DNA of 64,000 nucleotides from Leisingera aquimarina DSM 24565 (GTDB taxonomy: Bacteria > Pseudomonadota > Alphaproteobacteria > Rhodobacterales > Rhodobacteraceae), in NCBI RefSeq assembly GCF_000473165.1, contig NZ_KI421504.1, forward strand, positions 2,464,009 to 2,528,008, read 5' to 3'. Position numbers and translations under genes: made by a program. Positions 1 to 8,491 of this stretch are shown piece after piece. The notes beneath the pieces were generated by a model that was given only the letters and a program-made list of their open reading frames with translations, was not told the DNA's origin and did no database searches. Each line of letters starts with the position of its first letter. The first letter of the stretch is position 1.

Positions 1-13
1 CATGTTTGCGCAT
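1..13 (-). CDS. 5' end of a divergent gene (partial)
   Basis: Read on the minus strand, an AGGAGA ribosome-binding site (complement of 20-25) lies six bases before an ATG at 13-11, followed by CGC AAA CAT to the window edge. Only four codons (MRKH) are visible, so no product can be named. If real, the gene is divergent from tatA and the two share the 14-238 intergenic stretch, in which no clear operator was seen. Confidence 0.35.
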
Positions 14-238
14 CACGTTTCTCCTATGTGCTGTGATGGGCTGGATTTACCGGGCTGCAACTGACATATACCTGTCAGTTGGATGCGCAGCAGCTGCAAA
101 AACTGCAGAATCTGCGCGTCCCGGGGTGTTTGTGCAGTGCGGGTTGCTTTCGCTCAATGCTGTCTGCGCGCTAAACCCGTAGCGAACAATTCCACCGGCG
201 CCTGCAATCCGCGCCGGATCACGTAAGGAGACATTCTC

Positions 239-466
239 ATGCTCAACAATATCGGCCTTCCCGGCATTCTGCTTATCGCTGTTGTGGTTCTGGTCCTGTT
301 TGGCCGCGGCAAGATTTCCTCGCTGATGGGCGAAGTTGGCAAAGGTATTACCTCGTTCAAGAAGGGCATCAACGAAGGCAGCAAGGAGCTGGAAGAAGAC
401 GCGGCGGACGTGGCCAAGGATGTCACACCCGATGCCGAATCTGCGGCCGAAAAAGACAAGGCCTAA
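239..466 (+). CDS. tatA: Sec-independent translocase protein TatA
   Basis: TatA multimerises in the inner membrane to form the passage for folded proteins carrying twin-arginine signal peptides. The 75-residue protein has the expected plan: one N-terminal membrane helix (about residues 4-21), the FGRGK hinge, an amphipathic helix ([14 protein letters not shown]), and an acidic C-terminal tail. An AAGGAGA ribosome-binding site precedes the ATG. It is first in a tight tatA-tatB-tatC operon, with tatB starting six bases after its stop. Length and motif order match TatA/E, and the downstream TatB makes the assignment firm. Confidence 0.96.
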   Translation: MLNNIGLPGILLIAVVVLVLFGRGKISSLMGEVGKGITSFKKGINEGSKELEEDAADVAKDVTPDAESAAEKDKA

Positions 467-472
467 GCGCGG

Positions 473-952
473 ATGTTCGATCTTGGGTGGACCGAACTGC
501 TGGTCATCGGCGTGGTCGCGCTGATCGTGGTCGGCCCCAAGGACCTGCCGGTGCTGTTCCGCAATGTGGGACGGTTCGTGGGCAAGGCCAAGGGGATGGC
601 GCGCGAATTCAGCCGGGCGATGCATGACGCGGCGGATGAGGCCGGGGTCAATGATATGGCCAAGGGGCTGAAGGCTGCGTCGAACCCGATGGGGACCGCC
701 ATGGACGGGGTGAAACAGGCAGCGCAGGACATGGCCAAGTCGATCGACCCGACCAAATACGACCCCGAAAGCGAAACCGGAAAGCTGGCCGCTGAACGCG
801 CTGAGGACGCCAAAAAGATCCAGGCGTCCACTGCGCGCGCGGCAGCCGAGCGCAAGGCGCGTGAGGCAGAGGCGGCGCTGGCCAAGGCGGAAGAGGCCGA
901 GGCGGCGCTGAAACCTGCGGCGCCGAAAACGGAAGAAGAGGCCAAGTCATGA
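473..952 (+). CDS. tatB: Sec-independent translocase protein TatB
   Basis: TatB forms the twin-arginine signal-peptide receptor with TatC. The 159-residue protein begins with a short membrane helix (residues 4-20) carrying the TatB glutamate (E8) and the GPKDLP turn, followed by an amphipathic helix. Its long C-terminal region (about residues 90-159) is rich in Ala, Glu and Lys and probably a charged coiled coil. The stop overlaps the tatC start by four bases (ATGA), implying translational coupling. It differs from TatA by its length, the GPKDLP turn and its position between tatA and tatC. Confidence 0.95.
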   Translation: MFDLGWTELLVIGVVALIVVGPKDLPVLFRNVGRFVGKAKGMAREFSRAMHDAADEAGVNDMAKGLKAASNPMGTAMDGVKQAAQDMAKSIDPTKYDPESETGKLAAERAEDAKKIQASTARAAAERKAREAEAALAKAEEAEAALKPAAPKTEEEAKS

Positions 953-1851
953 GCAAGACGGATGAGATCGACGACTCAACCGCGCCGCTGATCGAGCATC
1001 TGGCCGAATTGCGCAACCGGCTGATCCATTCGGTTGCGGCGTTTGTCGTAGGCATGGTGATCTGTTTCACCGTGGCAACGCCCGTTTTCAATTTCCTGAC
1101 CGCGCCCCTGTGCCAAGTGCTAGCCGAGGGCGGGCAGGACTGTGCGCTAATCTTCATCAGCCCGCAGGAGGGCTTCTTTGTCGCGATCAAGATCTCCTTC
1201 CTGGGCGGCTTTATCCTGGCGTTTCCCTATATCGGGTTCCAGATGTGGCGGTTTGTGGCGCCGGGGCTGTACAAGAATGAAAAGGGCGCGTTCCTGCCCT
1301 TTATGATCGCCTCGCCCTTCATGTTCATTCTGGGCGCCAGCTTTGCCTTTTATGTGGTGACACCGCTGGCCTATGATTTCTTCCTTGGGTTCCAGCAGTT
1401 TGGAACCGGCGGCGAGGCTGTCACCGGCGAAGAGGTGAACCAGGGGCTGAGCGTGGTGTTCCAGGGCTCGGCGCAGGAGTATCTGAACCTGACCATCAAG
1501 TTCATCGTGGCCTTTGGCCTGTGCTTTCAGCTGCCGGTGCTGCTGACGCTGATGGGCAAGGCCGGGCTGGTCAGTGCCGAAGGGCTGGGGGCCGTCCGCA
1601 AATACGCGGTGGTGGCGATTCTGGTGCTGGCCGCGCTGGTGACACCGCCGGATGTGATCACCCAAGTGATCCTGTTTGTGGTGGTCTATGGTCTCTACGA
1701 GATTTCGATCTTCCTGGTTCGCCGGGTCGAGGCCAAGCGTGAAGCCAAGCTGCGCGCCGAGGGGTATTATGACGATGAGGACGAAATGGACGCCCATCCC
1801 GACGATCCGATGATGGCCGAGTTCGAGGTTGAGGACGGCAAGGACAAGTAA
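949..1851 (+). CDS. tatC: Twin-arginine translocase subunit TatC
   Basis: TatC is the polytopic core of the Tat receptor complex and recognises the RR signal motif. The 300-residue protein shows the family N-terminus ([14 protein letters not shown]), six predicted membrane helices, and the conserved FISPQEGFF stretch around residue 70. After the last helix comes an acidic tail ([12 protein letters not shown]), longer than in E. coli. It overlaps tatB by four bases and is followed by a strong hairpin terminator, so tatABC looks like a closed three-gene operon. In many relatives serS and surE follow tatC; here they do not. Confidence 0.96.
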   Translation: MSKTDEIDDSTAPLIEHLAELRNRLIHSVAAFVVGMVICFTVATPVFNFLTAPLCQVLAEGGQDCALIFISPQEGFFVAIKISFLGGFILAFPYIGFQMWRFVAPGLYKNEKGAFLPFMIASPFMFILGASFAFYVVTPLAYDFFLGFQQFGTGGEAVTGEEVNQGLSVVFQGSAQEYLNLTIKFIVAFGLCFQLPVLLTLMGKAGLVSAEGLGAVRKYAVVAILVLAALVTPPDVITQVILFVVVYGLYEISIFLVRRVEAKREAKLRAEGYYDDEDEMDAHPDDPMMAEFEVEDGKDK

Positions 1852-1872
1852 GCCAAAAGCGGTTTGAAACAG

Positions 1873-1906
1873 AAAGGCGCGTCCGTGAGGGCGCGCCTTT
1901 TTCTTT
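1873..1906 (+). terminator. Rho-independent terminator of tatABC
   Basis: A 9-bp perfect stem (1873-1881 with 1892-1900, AAAGGCGCG/CGCGCCTTT) and ten-base loop are followed by TTCTTT, 21 bases after the tatC stop. Confidence 0.85.
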
Positions 1907-1972
1907 GCTGCATACCTTTGATCGATAGTTGTGGGGCCGGGCCTCTGGCTTTGGCGCCCGCTGCGTATGCAG

Positions 1973-2404
1973 TCAACCGCTGTTCGCAGCGCTGATTATC
2001 CGGCGCATCAAGCCCATGAACTGTTCCCTCTCATTGATTGATAGGGGGGCTAGGGATTGCTCGTTCTGGTCGTTGGCAGCCTGATAAGCGCGCTCCCGTG
2101 GGGCCTGTCCTTCTGCAGTCAGCCAAATTTGCTGTGATCGCGCGTCTGACGGGTGTTTCTTCCTGACGATCAGCCCGTCTCTTTCCATTCGGTTCAGTGT
2201 GTTGGCAAGGGTTGCCTGTTCCAGCGCCAGCTTTTCGAGCAGCTCGCGCTGGGTCACCCCGTCCTTGACCCACAGTTCCAGCAGAATGGGGAATTGCCCA
2301 ATGGTGATGCCAAGCGGGGTGATACGGTCCTGCAAGCCGGAGGCAAACAGGCGGGCGGTGTGATTCACCAGATAGCCGGCGGAGTTTTCTTTTTCGAATT
2401 TCAT
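1973..2404 (-). CDS. MarR-family transcriptional regulator
   Basis: A 143-residue winged-helix regulator of the MarR family, a dimeric repressor class that usually responds to small phenolic or oxidant ligands. The core shows the HTH region (TQRELLEKLALEQATLANTLNRM) and the wing (ERDGLIVRKKHPSDARS) with the conserved D-x-R. The ATG at 2404 (MKFEKENSAG) is preferred over a GTG at 2419 because neither has a good ribosome-binding site and MarR proteins rarely carry the extra residues. It is divergent from the monooxygenase-domain gene at 2477. Two identical 12-bp palindromes lie between the two starts, which strongly suggests autoregulation and control of the divergent operon. Confidence 0.88.
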   Translation of the reverse strand: MKFEKENSAGYLVNHTARLFASGLQDRITPLGITIGQFPILLELWVKDGVTQRELLEKLALEQATLANTLNRMERDGLIVRKKHPSDARSQQIWLTAEGQAPRERAYQAANDQNEQSLAPLSINEREQFMGLMRRIISAANSG

Positions 2405-2423
2405 TGTTCGATTCTGCACTTGA

Positions 2424-2457
2424 ATAGCATGCTATGCAACGATACATAGCATGCTAT
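2424..2457. promoter_or_regulatory. Twin palindromic operator for the MarR regulator
   Basis: The perfect palindrome ATAGCATGCTAT occurs twice, at 2424-2435 and 2446-2457, with centres 22 bp apart (about two helical turns). It fills the space between the divergent marR-like and monooxygenase-domain genes. The second copy ends 19 bases before the downstream ATG. Confidence 0.8.
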
Positions 2458-2476
2458 ATTGATGGAGGGAGCCAAC

Positions 2477-2845
2477 ATGGCTGGACTTGAAGAACTCGAC
2501 GGCGCCGTCACACTTTCCGACCAGATGGACGCCGAAGAAGGCCCGGTTGTCCTGATGAACCTGTTCACAATAGACCCATCTGATGAGCAGGCCCTGTTGG
2601 ATGCTTGGGCACATGACGCTGATTTCATGAAGGGGCAGCCCGGGTACATTTCGACACAGATGCACAAAGGGATCGCCGGCAGCTCGACCTATGTGAACTA
2701 TGCTGTCTGGCAGGACGTGCAAAGCTTTCGTGCGGCCTTCATGCATCCTGAATTTCATAGACGGATTGCCAAGTATCCTGAAAGTGCAGCCGCCCGGCCG
2801 CATTTGTTCAAAAAACTGGCTGTCGCCAACCATTGCGTCGCTTGA
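2477..2845 (+). CDS. Antibiotic biosynthesis monooxygenase (ABM)-domain protein
   Basis: A 122-residue protein with a dimeric alpha+beta barrel (ABM-like) signature: PVVLMNLFTIDPSDEQALLDAW opens the first strand-helix unit, followed by MKGQPGYISTQMHKGI and YVNYAVWQDVQSFRAAF. Family members are cofactor-free quinol monooxygenases or heme-degrading enzymes; the substrate here is unknown. The ATG at 2477 is chosen because GGAGGGAG (2464-2471) sits six bases upstream; earlier in-frame TTG/ATG codons lack such a site. It is the first gene under the twin MarR operator and is followed 21 bases later by a small membrane protein, so both may respond to the same inducer. Confidence 0.8.
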   Translation: MAGLEELDGAVTLSDQMDAEEGPVVLMNLFTIDPSDEQALLDAWAHDADFMKGQPGYISTQMHKGIAGSSTYVNYAVWQDVQSFRAAFMHPEFHRRIAKYPESAAARPHLFKKLAVANHCVA

Positions 2846-2866
2846 AGGGACCCGGATCAGATTGCC

Positions 2867-3310
2867 ATGAAACAGAAAATCCACGCAGCCGCAGGTGTAA
2901 CCGCCTTTCTGATCATCCTGACGTTTTGGACCTCAACAGTGCTGAGCGAAGCTCTTGGGACACCGGAAACCATAGCCCTGGTCAAATCCAGGATCCTGAT
3001 GGGGATGTTTGTCCTGATACCGGCGATGGCCATTGCGGGAGGCTCCGGCATGGCGATCGGGCGCCGGCGCAAGGATGCGCCAGCCGTTGCGAAGAAAAAG
3101 CGTATGCCCTTGATTGCCGCAAACGGATTGATGGTCCTCCTGCCGGCAGCCTTTTTTCTGGAGGCAAGGGCAAGTGATGGAAACTTTGATGGTGTGTTTA
3201 TCATTGTGCAGGGCATTGAATTGCTGGCTGGGGTGTTGAACCTCACCATGATGGGCTTGAACATCCGGGATGGCAGCAGAATGGCTGCGCGCCGTAAAAG
3301 CCAGGCGTAG
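2867..3310 (+). CDS. Four-helix membrane protein of unknown function
   Basis: A 147-residue hydrophobic protein with four likely membrane segments (about residues 8-28, 45-65, 84-100 and 108-130). A basic cytoplasmic loop (GRRRKDAPAVAKKKR) separates the two halves, and the C-terminus is basic. I do not recognise a named domain. It follows the ABM-domain gene closely in the MarR-controlled unit, so a role in the same stress or detoxification response is an inference from context only. Confidence 0.7.
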   Translation: MKQKIHAAAGVTAFLIILTFWTSTVLSEALGTPETIALVKSRILMGMFVLIPAMAIAGGSGMAIGRRRKDAPAVAKKKRMPLIAANGLMVLLPAAFFLEARASDGNFDGVFIIVQGIELLAGVLNLTMMGLNIRDGSRMAARRKSQA

Positions 3311-3406
3311 AACTGCAGTCGTTGGGGGCAGGCGCGGTGCTTGCCCCCTTGCCGCTTCCTTCCGAACATGCTTTGAAATCCGTCAGCTAACCGACGGAGG
3401 CACCCC

Positions 3407-4249
3407 ATGGACCAGATCGCATTGACCCGCATTGCCGAGGCGCTGGAGCGGATGTCGCCCGCCCCTTTGGAAACCCCTGATTTCAACGCCGCCAGTGCCT
3501 TTGTCTGGCATGTGGGGCCGGAACGGCTGGAGCCTGTTCCCGCTGTGAACCGGGTCGATCTGGACCTGCTGGTAGGCATCAACCGCTCGCGCGATACGCT
3601 CTTGGATAACACCCGCCGCTTTGCGCAAGGCTTTGCCGCCAATAACGCGCTGTTGTGGGGCGCGCGGGGGATGGGGAAGTCGAGCCTGGTGAAGGCCGTG
3701 CATGGCGCGCTGGCGGGGGATCACCCGCAGCTGAAACTGGTGGAGCTGCAGCGCGAGGATCTGCCCTCGGTGGCGCGGCTGCTGAACCATCTGCGCGGCT
3801 CGGAGCACCGGTTCATCCTGTTCTGCGACGACCTGTCGTTCAGCCATGACGACCAGCACTACAAGAGCCTCAAGGCGGTGCTGGACGGCGGCATCGAGGG
3901 GCGGCCGGAGAATGTGGTGTTCTACGCCACCTCGAACCGCCGCCACCTGATGCCGCGGGACATGATCGAGAACGAGCGCTCCAGCGCCATCAACCCGTCA
4001 GAGGCGGTGGAGGAGAAAGTCTCGCTGTCCGACCGCTTCGGGTTGTGGCTGGGGTTCCACCCTTGCGATCAGGACGAATACCTGGCGATGATTGCGGGCT
4101 ATTGCGCAGCTTACGGCGTCCAGGTGGATGCGGAGGGACTGAGGGCCGGGGCGATTGAATGGCAGGCGACCCGCGGCGCGCGGTCGGGCCGGGTGGCCTG
4201 GCAGTTCTTTACCGACCTGGCCGGTCGGCACGGGGTTGCGCTGCGATAA
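3407..4249 (+). CDS. DUF815-family AAA ATP-binding protein
   Basis: A 280-residue single-domain ATPase. Walker A is GARGMGKSS (about residues 85-93), Walker B is ILFCDDLSF (about 137-145), and a sensor-1-like stretch is VVFYATSNRRHL. The combination, with the NNALLWG and FDDLSF-like blocks, matches the DUF815 family common in Proteobacteria, whose cellular role is not established. An ACGGAGG ribosome-binding site precedes the ATG. It stands alone between the MarR-linked genes and a convergent LysM/M23 gene, with a bidirectional terminator after it. Confidence 0.88.
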   Translation: MDQIALTRIAEALERMSPAPLETPDFNAASAFVWHVGPERLEPVPAVNRVDLDLLVGINRSRDTLLDNTRRFAQGFAANNALLWGARGMGKSSLVKAVHGALAGDHPQLKLVELQREDLPSVARLLNHLRGSEHRFILFCDDLSFSHDDQHYKSLKAVLDGGIEGRPENVVFYATSNRRHLMPRDMIENERSSAINPSEAVEEKVSLSDRFGLWLGFHPCDQDEYLAMIAGYCAAYGVQVDAEGLRAGAIEWQATRGARSGRVAWQFFTDLAGRHGVALR

Positions 4250-4282
4250 GCCGCAACGGCCCCCACAATGGCTCGAAATCGG

Positions 4283-4310
4283 AAAAGCCCGGCGATTTCG
4301 CCGGGCTTTT
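4283..4310. terminator. Bidirectional terminator between convergent genes
   Basis: A 13-bp perfect stem (4283-4295 with 4298-4310) starts with AAAA and ends with TTTT, so it can serve the DUF815 gene on the plus strand and the LysM/M23 gene on the minus strand. Confidence 0.88.
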
Positions 4311-4335
4311 CATGGTGAACAGGCTGTTACGGTCG

Positions 4336-5583
4336 TCAGTTCAGGTAGCTCAGCGGGTCGATGCTCTCGAACCCGTCGCGCACTTCGAAATGCACATAGG
4401 CATCGTCACCGCCGCGCAGCGAGGCGATGCGCTGGCCACGGACCACGCTTTCGCCCTTCTTCACGGTGATATTGCCGACGTTCTGGTAAACCGTCAGCAG
4501 CTTCTGGCTGTGGCGGATCACCACGATCGGCACATTGTTGGAATCCTTGGTGATCGCAGCCACAGTGCCCGCTTCGGCAGCATTGACCGGCGCACCGGCA
4601 GCGGCAGCAATGTCGATACCGTCATTGCGCCCCTTGGAGTAGGTTTTGACGATCTTGCCCTGCACCGGATAGGCCATTGCCGCGCTGCTGGCGCGGGTGG
4701 GTTTGGGCAGCTCCGGCTTGGGCAGCGTTTCCGCCGCAGGCTTGACAGCGGCGGGTTCGACCTTTTCTTCCGGCAGCGGCTGGCTGGCACTTGGCGGCAC
4801 CGGCGTTTCAGAACCGGCCCCCGGTTCGGTGACGGTCACGGCGGTGGCGGCCGGGGCCAGCCGGGGTGCGGGCTCTTCTTTCAAGGGGATCAGCAGAAAC
4901 TGGCCTTCACGCACCGCAAAATCGCTGCCCAGCCCGTTCCATTCCGCCAGCGATTTCACTGGAACCTGGTAAAGCCTTGAGATGGTGTAGGCGGTTTCGC
5001 CGCGTTTCACCTTGTGGCGCACTGGTTCGGGGCCTGCCTGCACCTTGGGCGGCTGCGGCTTGGGCACCGGCTGGATCGCGGTGGGAGTCACCGACCCCGG
5101 ATTAGGTGAGGTCAGAGGAGCAGTGTCAATGGCCTGGCCGGCCAGTGTTGCAATATCAACCGAGCCCGGTGTGGAGCCGGCCCCTGCGGGCAGGCTGTCC
5201 GGCGCGCGGCGCGGCAGCGCCAGCACTTCGCCCTGGCGCATCTTGTCGCTGGTTTCCATGCCGTTGAACCGGGCCACCTCGGAGGGCGGCAGGCCGATGC
5301 GGGCAGCAACGTCCGAAACCGTATCGCCGCGCTGGGCGACAGCCACCTGATACGAGGGGTAGGAGATCAGGCCGCGGGAATCCGGCGAGGGCCGGTTCGC
5401 GGTAGCAGTCTGCGCCGCGCCTGCCGTGTTGAAGGCGCCCAGCTGGCCGCGCAGATCGTAGTCCAGCGGGCCCTGGCAGGCAGCCAGCACCCCGGTCAGC
5501 ATCCCGGCCAGGGGCAATACGGCCAGCAGCCTTGCACGGGGCAGGCCGCGGAATGCGGTCCGGGTGGGGGTGGTCCGGGTCAT
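4336..5583 (-). CDS. LysM/M23-family lipoprotein, NlpD-like
   Basis: A 415-residue envelope lipoprotein. The lipobox LAAC follows a hydrophobic signal (about residues 14-36). Two LysM peptidoglycan-binding modules come next, one around residues 75-125 (AQRGDTVSDVAARIGLP) and one around 190-235 (KRGETAYTISRLYQVP), then a proline-rich linker and a C-terminal LytM/M23 domain. The M23 zinc ligands are degenerate: NDGID replaces HxGxD, and only one histidine remains in YVHFEV. That is the NlpD/EnvC pattern, where the domain activates amidases rather than cutting peptidoglycan. The ATG at 5583 has GAGGAGAG upstream; the longer frame lacks a site. It follows pcm and surE as in E. coli surE-pcm-nlpD. 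Confidence 0.9.
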   Translation of the reverse strand: MTRTTPTRTAFRGLPRARLLAVLPLAGMLTGVLAACQGPLDYDLRGQLGAFNTAGAAQTATANRPSPDSRGLISYPSYQVAVAQRGDTVSDVAARIGLPPSEVARFNGMETSDKMRQGEVLALPRRAPDSLPAGAGSTPGSVDIATLAGQAIDTAPLTSPNPGSVTPTAIQPVPKPQPPKVQAGPEPVRHKVKRGETAYTISRLYQVPVKSLAEWNGLGSDFAVREGQFLLIPLKEEPAPRLAPAATAVTVTEPGAGSETPVPPSASQPLPEEKVEPAAVKPAAETLPKPELPKPTRASSAAMAYPVQGKIVKTYSKGRNDGIDIAAAAGAPVNAAEAGTVAAITKDSNNVPIVVIRHSQKLLTVYQNVGNITVKKGESVVRGQRIASLRGGDDAYVHFEVRDGFESIDPLSYLN

Positions 5584-5685
5584 TTTGCTCTCCTCAAAAC
5601 ACGCTTCCCCTTTTTCGCGGGGGTTCGCTCGCGTCAATCACTATAGCCCATGCCGTCCGGGGGGCGGCTGAAATCCGCCGGTAGT

Positions 5686-6333
5686 TTACGTGTCCTTGCC
5701 CAATCCCTCAAGCAGCGGAACAAACCGCACCGGGCGCAGCTCGTCATAGTCCAGCCCGTCTTCGGTTTTGCGCACCCGGATCAGGGTCTGGACATGGTCG
5801 GACTGCCCCACCGGCAGCACCATGATGCCGCCGGTCTTGAGCTGCGCTAGCAGGGGGCTTGGCGGATCTTCGGCGGCGGCGGTCACGATGATGCGGTCAA
5901 ACGGCGCCTGTTCGCTCAGGCCGTGGCTGCCGTCGCCGACCAGCGAGGTCACATTGGAGAGCTGCAGCTGCTCAAACACAGCCCGCGCCTCGCGCACCAG
6001 CCTTGCGTGGCGGTCGATTGTATAGACCCGGCGTGCCAGTTTCGACAGGATTGCCGCCTGATAGCCCGAGCCGGTGCCGACCTCCAGCACCGTGTCGCGC
6101 GGGGAGATCTGCAGCGCCTGGGTCATCATGCCGACCACGGACGGCTGCGAGATAGTCTGGCCGCAGGCAATCGGCAGCGGCACGTCTTCATAGGCGCGTT
6201 CGGCAAAGATGCCGCGCACGAACATGCCGCGGTCGATCTGCTCGATCGCTTCCAGCACTTGGCTGTGCGTCACCCCGCGCGAGCGCACAGAGTAGAGGAA
6301 TTGCATTTTGGTTTCGGGATCCGGTCCGCTCAT
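5686..6333 (-). CDS. pcm: Protein-L-isoaspartate O-methyltransferase
   Basis: Pcm repairs age-damaged proteins by SAM-dependent methylation of L-isoaspartyl residues. The 215-residue protein has the SAM-binding motif [13 protein letters not shown] (about residues 80-92), the substrate-loop segment [13 protein letters not shown], and the post-motif [14 protein letters not shown]. Length is normal for the family. Its start overlaps the surE stop by four bases (ATGA), so the two repair and maintenance genes are coupled. Confidence 0.95.
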   Translation of the reverse strand: MSGPDPETKMQFLYSVRSRGVTHSQVLEAIEQIDRGMFVRGIFAERAYEDVPLPIACGQTISQPSVVGMMTQALQISPRDTVLEVGTGSGYQAAILSKLARRVYTIDRHARLVREARAVFEQLQLSNVTSLVGDGSHGLSEQAPFDRIIVTAAAEDPPSPLLAQLKTGGIMVLPVGQSDHVQTLIRVRKTEDGLDYDELRPVRFVPLLEGLGKDT

Positions 6334-7112
6334 TCAATTGCCTTCAGCGCGCCCAGTGCATCGCGCGCGGTCAGGTCGGCACGCATCGGGGTGACAGAGA
6401 TATAGCCGCCGAGATTGACCGCGGCGTCTGAACCGGCGGTGGTCTCAACCTGCTGGTTGCCGCCCCGGATCCACAGGTAGCGGCGGCCGGTGGGCGAGAG
6501 TTGTTCTTCCGCGGAAAAATGGCTGCCGCGGCGGAATCCTTGCGTGGCCACGCGGGTGCCCTTGACGCCTGTTGCCGGGACCGGCGGAAAGTTGATGTTG
6601 TAAAACAGCCGGTAGTCCTGCTGGTCCAGCGGCTGGGCGGCCAGAATCCTTTTCACCAGGGCAGCGCCGTGCACGGCGGCGGCCTCGAACGGGTTTGCGG
6701 TCTCGCGGTTGGCAGGGCCGTAATACTGTGACAGCGCCATTGCCGGGATGCCCTGCAACGCGGCCTCCATCGCGCCGCCCAGCGTGCCGGAGTACAGCGC
6801 GTTCTCAGCCGAATTGTTGCCGCGGTTTACACCGGACAAAACCAGATCGGGTTTTGCGCCCTGCATCACCACATGAATGCCCGCCAGCACGCAGTCGGCA
6901 GGGGAGCCTTCGGCGGCAAAGCGGTGGTCGCCCAATTGGCTCAGCATGGTGGGGCGGGTGTAGCTGATGCAATGGCCGACGCCGGATTGCTCAAACGCGG
7001 GCGCCACGGTCCAGACCTCGCCGTCCGGGCCTGCGACCTCGCGGGCGATAGCGTCCAGAATGGCCAGCCCTTCGGCGCTGATGCCGTCGTCATTGGTGAT
7101 CAGAATGCGCAT
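6330..7112 (-). CDS. surE: 5'/3'-nucleotidase SurE
   Basis: SurE is a metal-dependent phosphatase of nucleoside monophosphates and short polyphosphate. The 260-residue protein starts with [10 protein letters not shown], placing the two metal-ligand aspartates at once. It also shows [11 protein letters not shown] (about residues 88-98) with the metal-binding asparagine, and the [11 protein letters not shown] block. The start at 7112 is set by the strictly conserved N-terminus; the longer open frame upstream is not coding. It is first in the surE-pcm-nlpD-like set. Confidence 0.96.
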   Translation of the reverse strand: MRILITNDDGISAEGLAILDAIAREVAGPDGEVWTVAPAFEQSGVGHCISYTRPTMLSQLGDHRFAAEGSPADCVLAGIHVVMQGAKPDLVLSGVNRGNNSAENALYSGTLGGAMEAALQGIPAMALSQYYGPANRETANPFEAAAVHGAALVKRILAAQPLDQQDYRLFYNINFPPVPATGVKGTRVATQGFRRGSHFSAEEQLSPTGRRYLWIRGGNQQVETTAGSDAAVNLGGYISVTPMRADLTARDALGALKAIE

Positions 7113-7246
7113 GGGGTGTCCGCCTGCCGTGTTCAACCGGGTTTTCGATTGAATAGGACCTGTGCCGGAACGGGGCAAGGTTTTCGCGGATGGAAGCGGG
7201 ATCAGCCGCAAAGCGGGGCAGGGAGGCAACAGGCGAAGCGGCCGGG

Positions 7247-7324
7247 GCAGGCTCCCGCCCCCCGAGCCTGCATCTCAGATGCCGTCCCGGGTGTTGGGCA
7301 TAGCGCCGCGCTGGCGCGCGGCGC
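7247..7324 (-). terminator. Hairpin pair after the SDR gene
   Basis: Two GC-rich perfect hairpins lie in the 228-bp gap between the SDR stop and the surE start: 7247-7254 with 7264-7271 (GCAGGCTC arms) and 7303-7310 with 7317-7324 (GCGCCGCG arms). Neither has a T-run, so their role as a terminator for the upstream minus-strand genes is only likely. Confidence 0.4.
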
Positions 7325-7340
7325 AGGCCGCCAACGCCGT

Positions 7341-7988
7341 TCAGTCTGCCAGAATCCGCGGCAGCAGGCGCGCGGCCTCTTCCTGGATGGTGGCCAGAGC
7401 CGCGCGGTCCTCGCCGGGATGGAAACGGGCGCGCAGGGCGGTGGCCATCGGTTGCGGTTCCAGGATGCACACCTGCGGGCCGGTGCGTTCGGTCTCTGCC
7501 TGCCAGCTGCGGGCCAGCGCCATCTGCGCCGCCTTGGTGGCGCCATAGGTGCCATAGAACTTCTCGCCCGCGCGTACGTCGTCAAAGAATACCGCGCGGC
7601 CTGATTGGCCCAAGAGCGGCGCCACATAGGGGATCAGCACCGAGGTCGCAGTAGCGTTGATGGCCACGGCCTTGCTCCAGTCCTTGGCGGCCACAGAAGG
7701 CGCCGGGCAGAGCGCGGTTGCATGGATCGCGGTGTGCAGCCACAGGTCCAGCTGGCCCCAGCGATCGTGGATGCCGCGGCAGAGCGTTGCCATCGCCTCG
7801 GGCACCGTGATGTCCATCGGCGCCAAAGTCGCGGAGCCGCCTGCGGCCTTGATGCGGTCATCCAGCTCTTCCAGCGCGCCGGTGGTGCGGGCCACCGCTA
7901 CAATGTGATGGGTGGGCGCAAGCGCCTCGGCCAAGGCGTTGCCAAGGCCGCGCGATGCGCCGGTGATGAGAGCGATTTTATCTGTCAT
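7341..7988 (-). CDS. Short-chain dehydrogenase/reductase
   Basis: A 215-residue SDR-family oxidoreductase with the N-terminal dinucleotide motif TGASRGLG (residues 9-16), the D-x-T stretch near residue 60 (APMDITVPEA) and a YGATKAA motif giving the catalytic Y-x3-K. The usual serine block is weak (AVFFDDVRA precedes the YGATK), so the catalytic tetrad may be altered. Substrate is unknown. The ATG at 7988 is chosen because MTDKIALITG is the natural SDR N-terminus. It is on the same strand as purF, a pairing common in Rhodobacteraceae. Confidence 0.88.
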   Translation of the reverse strand: MTDKIALITGASRGLGNALAEALAPTHHIVAVARTTGALEELDDRIKAAGGSATLAPMDITVPEAMATLCRGIHDRWGQLDLWLHTAIHATALCPAPSVAAKDWSKAVAINATATSVLIPYVAPLLGQSGRAVFFDDVRAGEKFYGTYGATKAAQMALARSWQAETERTGPQVCILEPQPMATALRARFHPGEDRAALATIQEEAARLLPRILAD

Positions 7989-8040
7989 GGCACGTCTTGT
8001 GGGCCGCGCGCGCAGGCAGGTCAAGGGGCGGCGGCCCCGA

Positions 8041-8085
8041 CCAAGAATTTTGGAAAATTCTTGGTAAATTTCTTGGAAGAAATTT
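8041..8085. repeat. Tandem AT-rich hairpins
   Basis: Two back-to-back inverted repeats with GG loops: CCAAGAATTTT-GG-AAAATTCTTGG at 8041-8064 and AAATTTCTT-GG-AAGAAATTT at 8066-8085. A related structure occurs at 62990-63033, so this looks like a dispersed intergenic repeat. It lies between the SDR gene and the small gene at 8107. Confidence 0.7.
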
Positions 8086-8106
8086 GTGCCGCAGAACCGG
8101 GCCGGT

Positions 8107-8367
8107 TCAGCCGCCAGGCATGGAAAGGCGTTTGCTTTCGCCCTTGGAATTCAGGATCAGCCCCTTGGCGTCAATTGCCACCACCTGGCCCGATGACAGG
8201 CGGCTGCCACGCGACACCTTGCGGGTGCGGCCTGACGGCAGCCGGATCAGCGCAGTCATACTGTCCTCGGGTCCGAACAGCCCCAGCAAGCTCAGGTTGC
8301 CGCGGTTCATTGCATTGGTCTGGGTCGCAAGCCCTGCCACCTTCGCAGATGTCTGTTCGTTCGCCAT
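8107..8367 (-). CDS. Small protein resembling a stand-alone PilP/GspC-type domain
   Basis: An 86-residue protein without a signal or membrane helix. Residues about 25-84 (SLLGLFGPEDSMTALIRLPS and VAIDAKGLIL) resemble the beta-rich homology region of GspC/PilP-type proteins, which in other Rhodobacteraceae proteins has the form LxGxxG...ALVRLPSGR. No other domain is present, so the function is open. The ATG at 8367 has AAGGACGG upstream. The resemblance is from memory of motif patterns and needs a profile search. Confidence 0.65.
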   Translation of the reverse strand: MANEQTSAKVAGLATQTNAMNRGNLSLLGLFGPEDSMTALIRLPSGRTRKVSRGSRLSSGQVVAIDAKGLILNSKGESKRLSMPGG

Positions 8368-8491
8368 CTTGTCCGTCCTTCGATTGTCGGCAGGTATCTG
8401 GGGCCGGGCAGGGCAAGCTGCAAGGCACCGCAAACCGTATCGGCGGAAAGCCGCAGGAAAGTAAGAAGATGTGCGCCGATGGCCGCTTGTG

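Noticed and set aside
8041-8085. Rho-independent terminator for the gene at 8107
   Set aside because: The hairpins are AT-rich with no T-run placement typical of a terminator, and a matching structure occurs at 62990-63033, so they are listed as a repeat.
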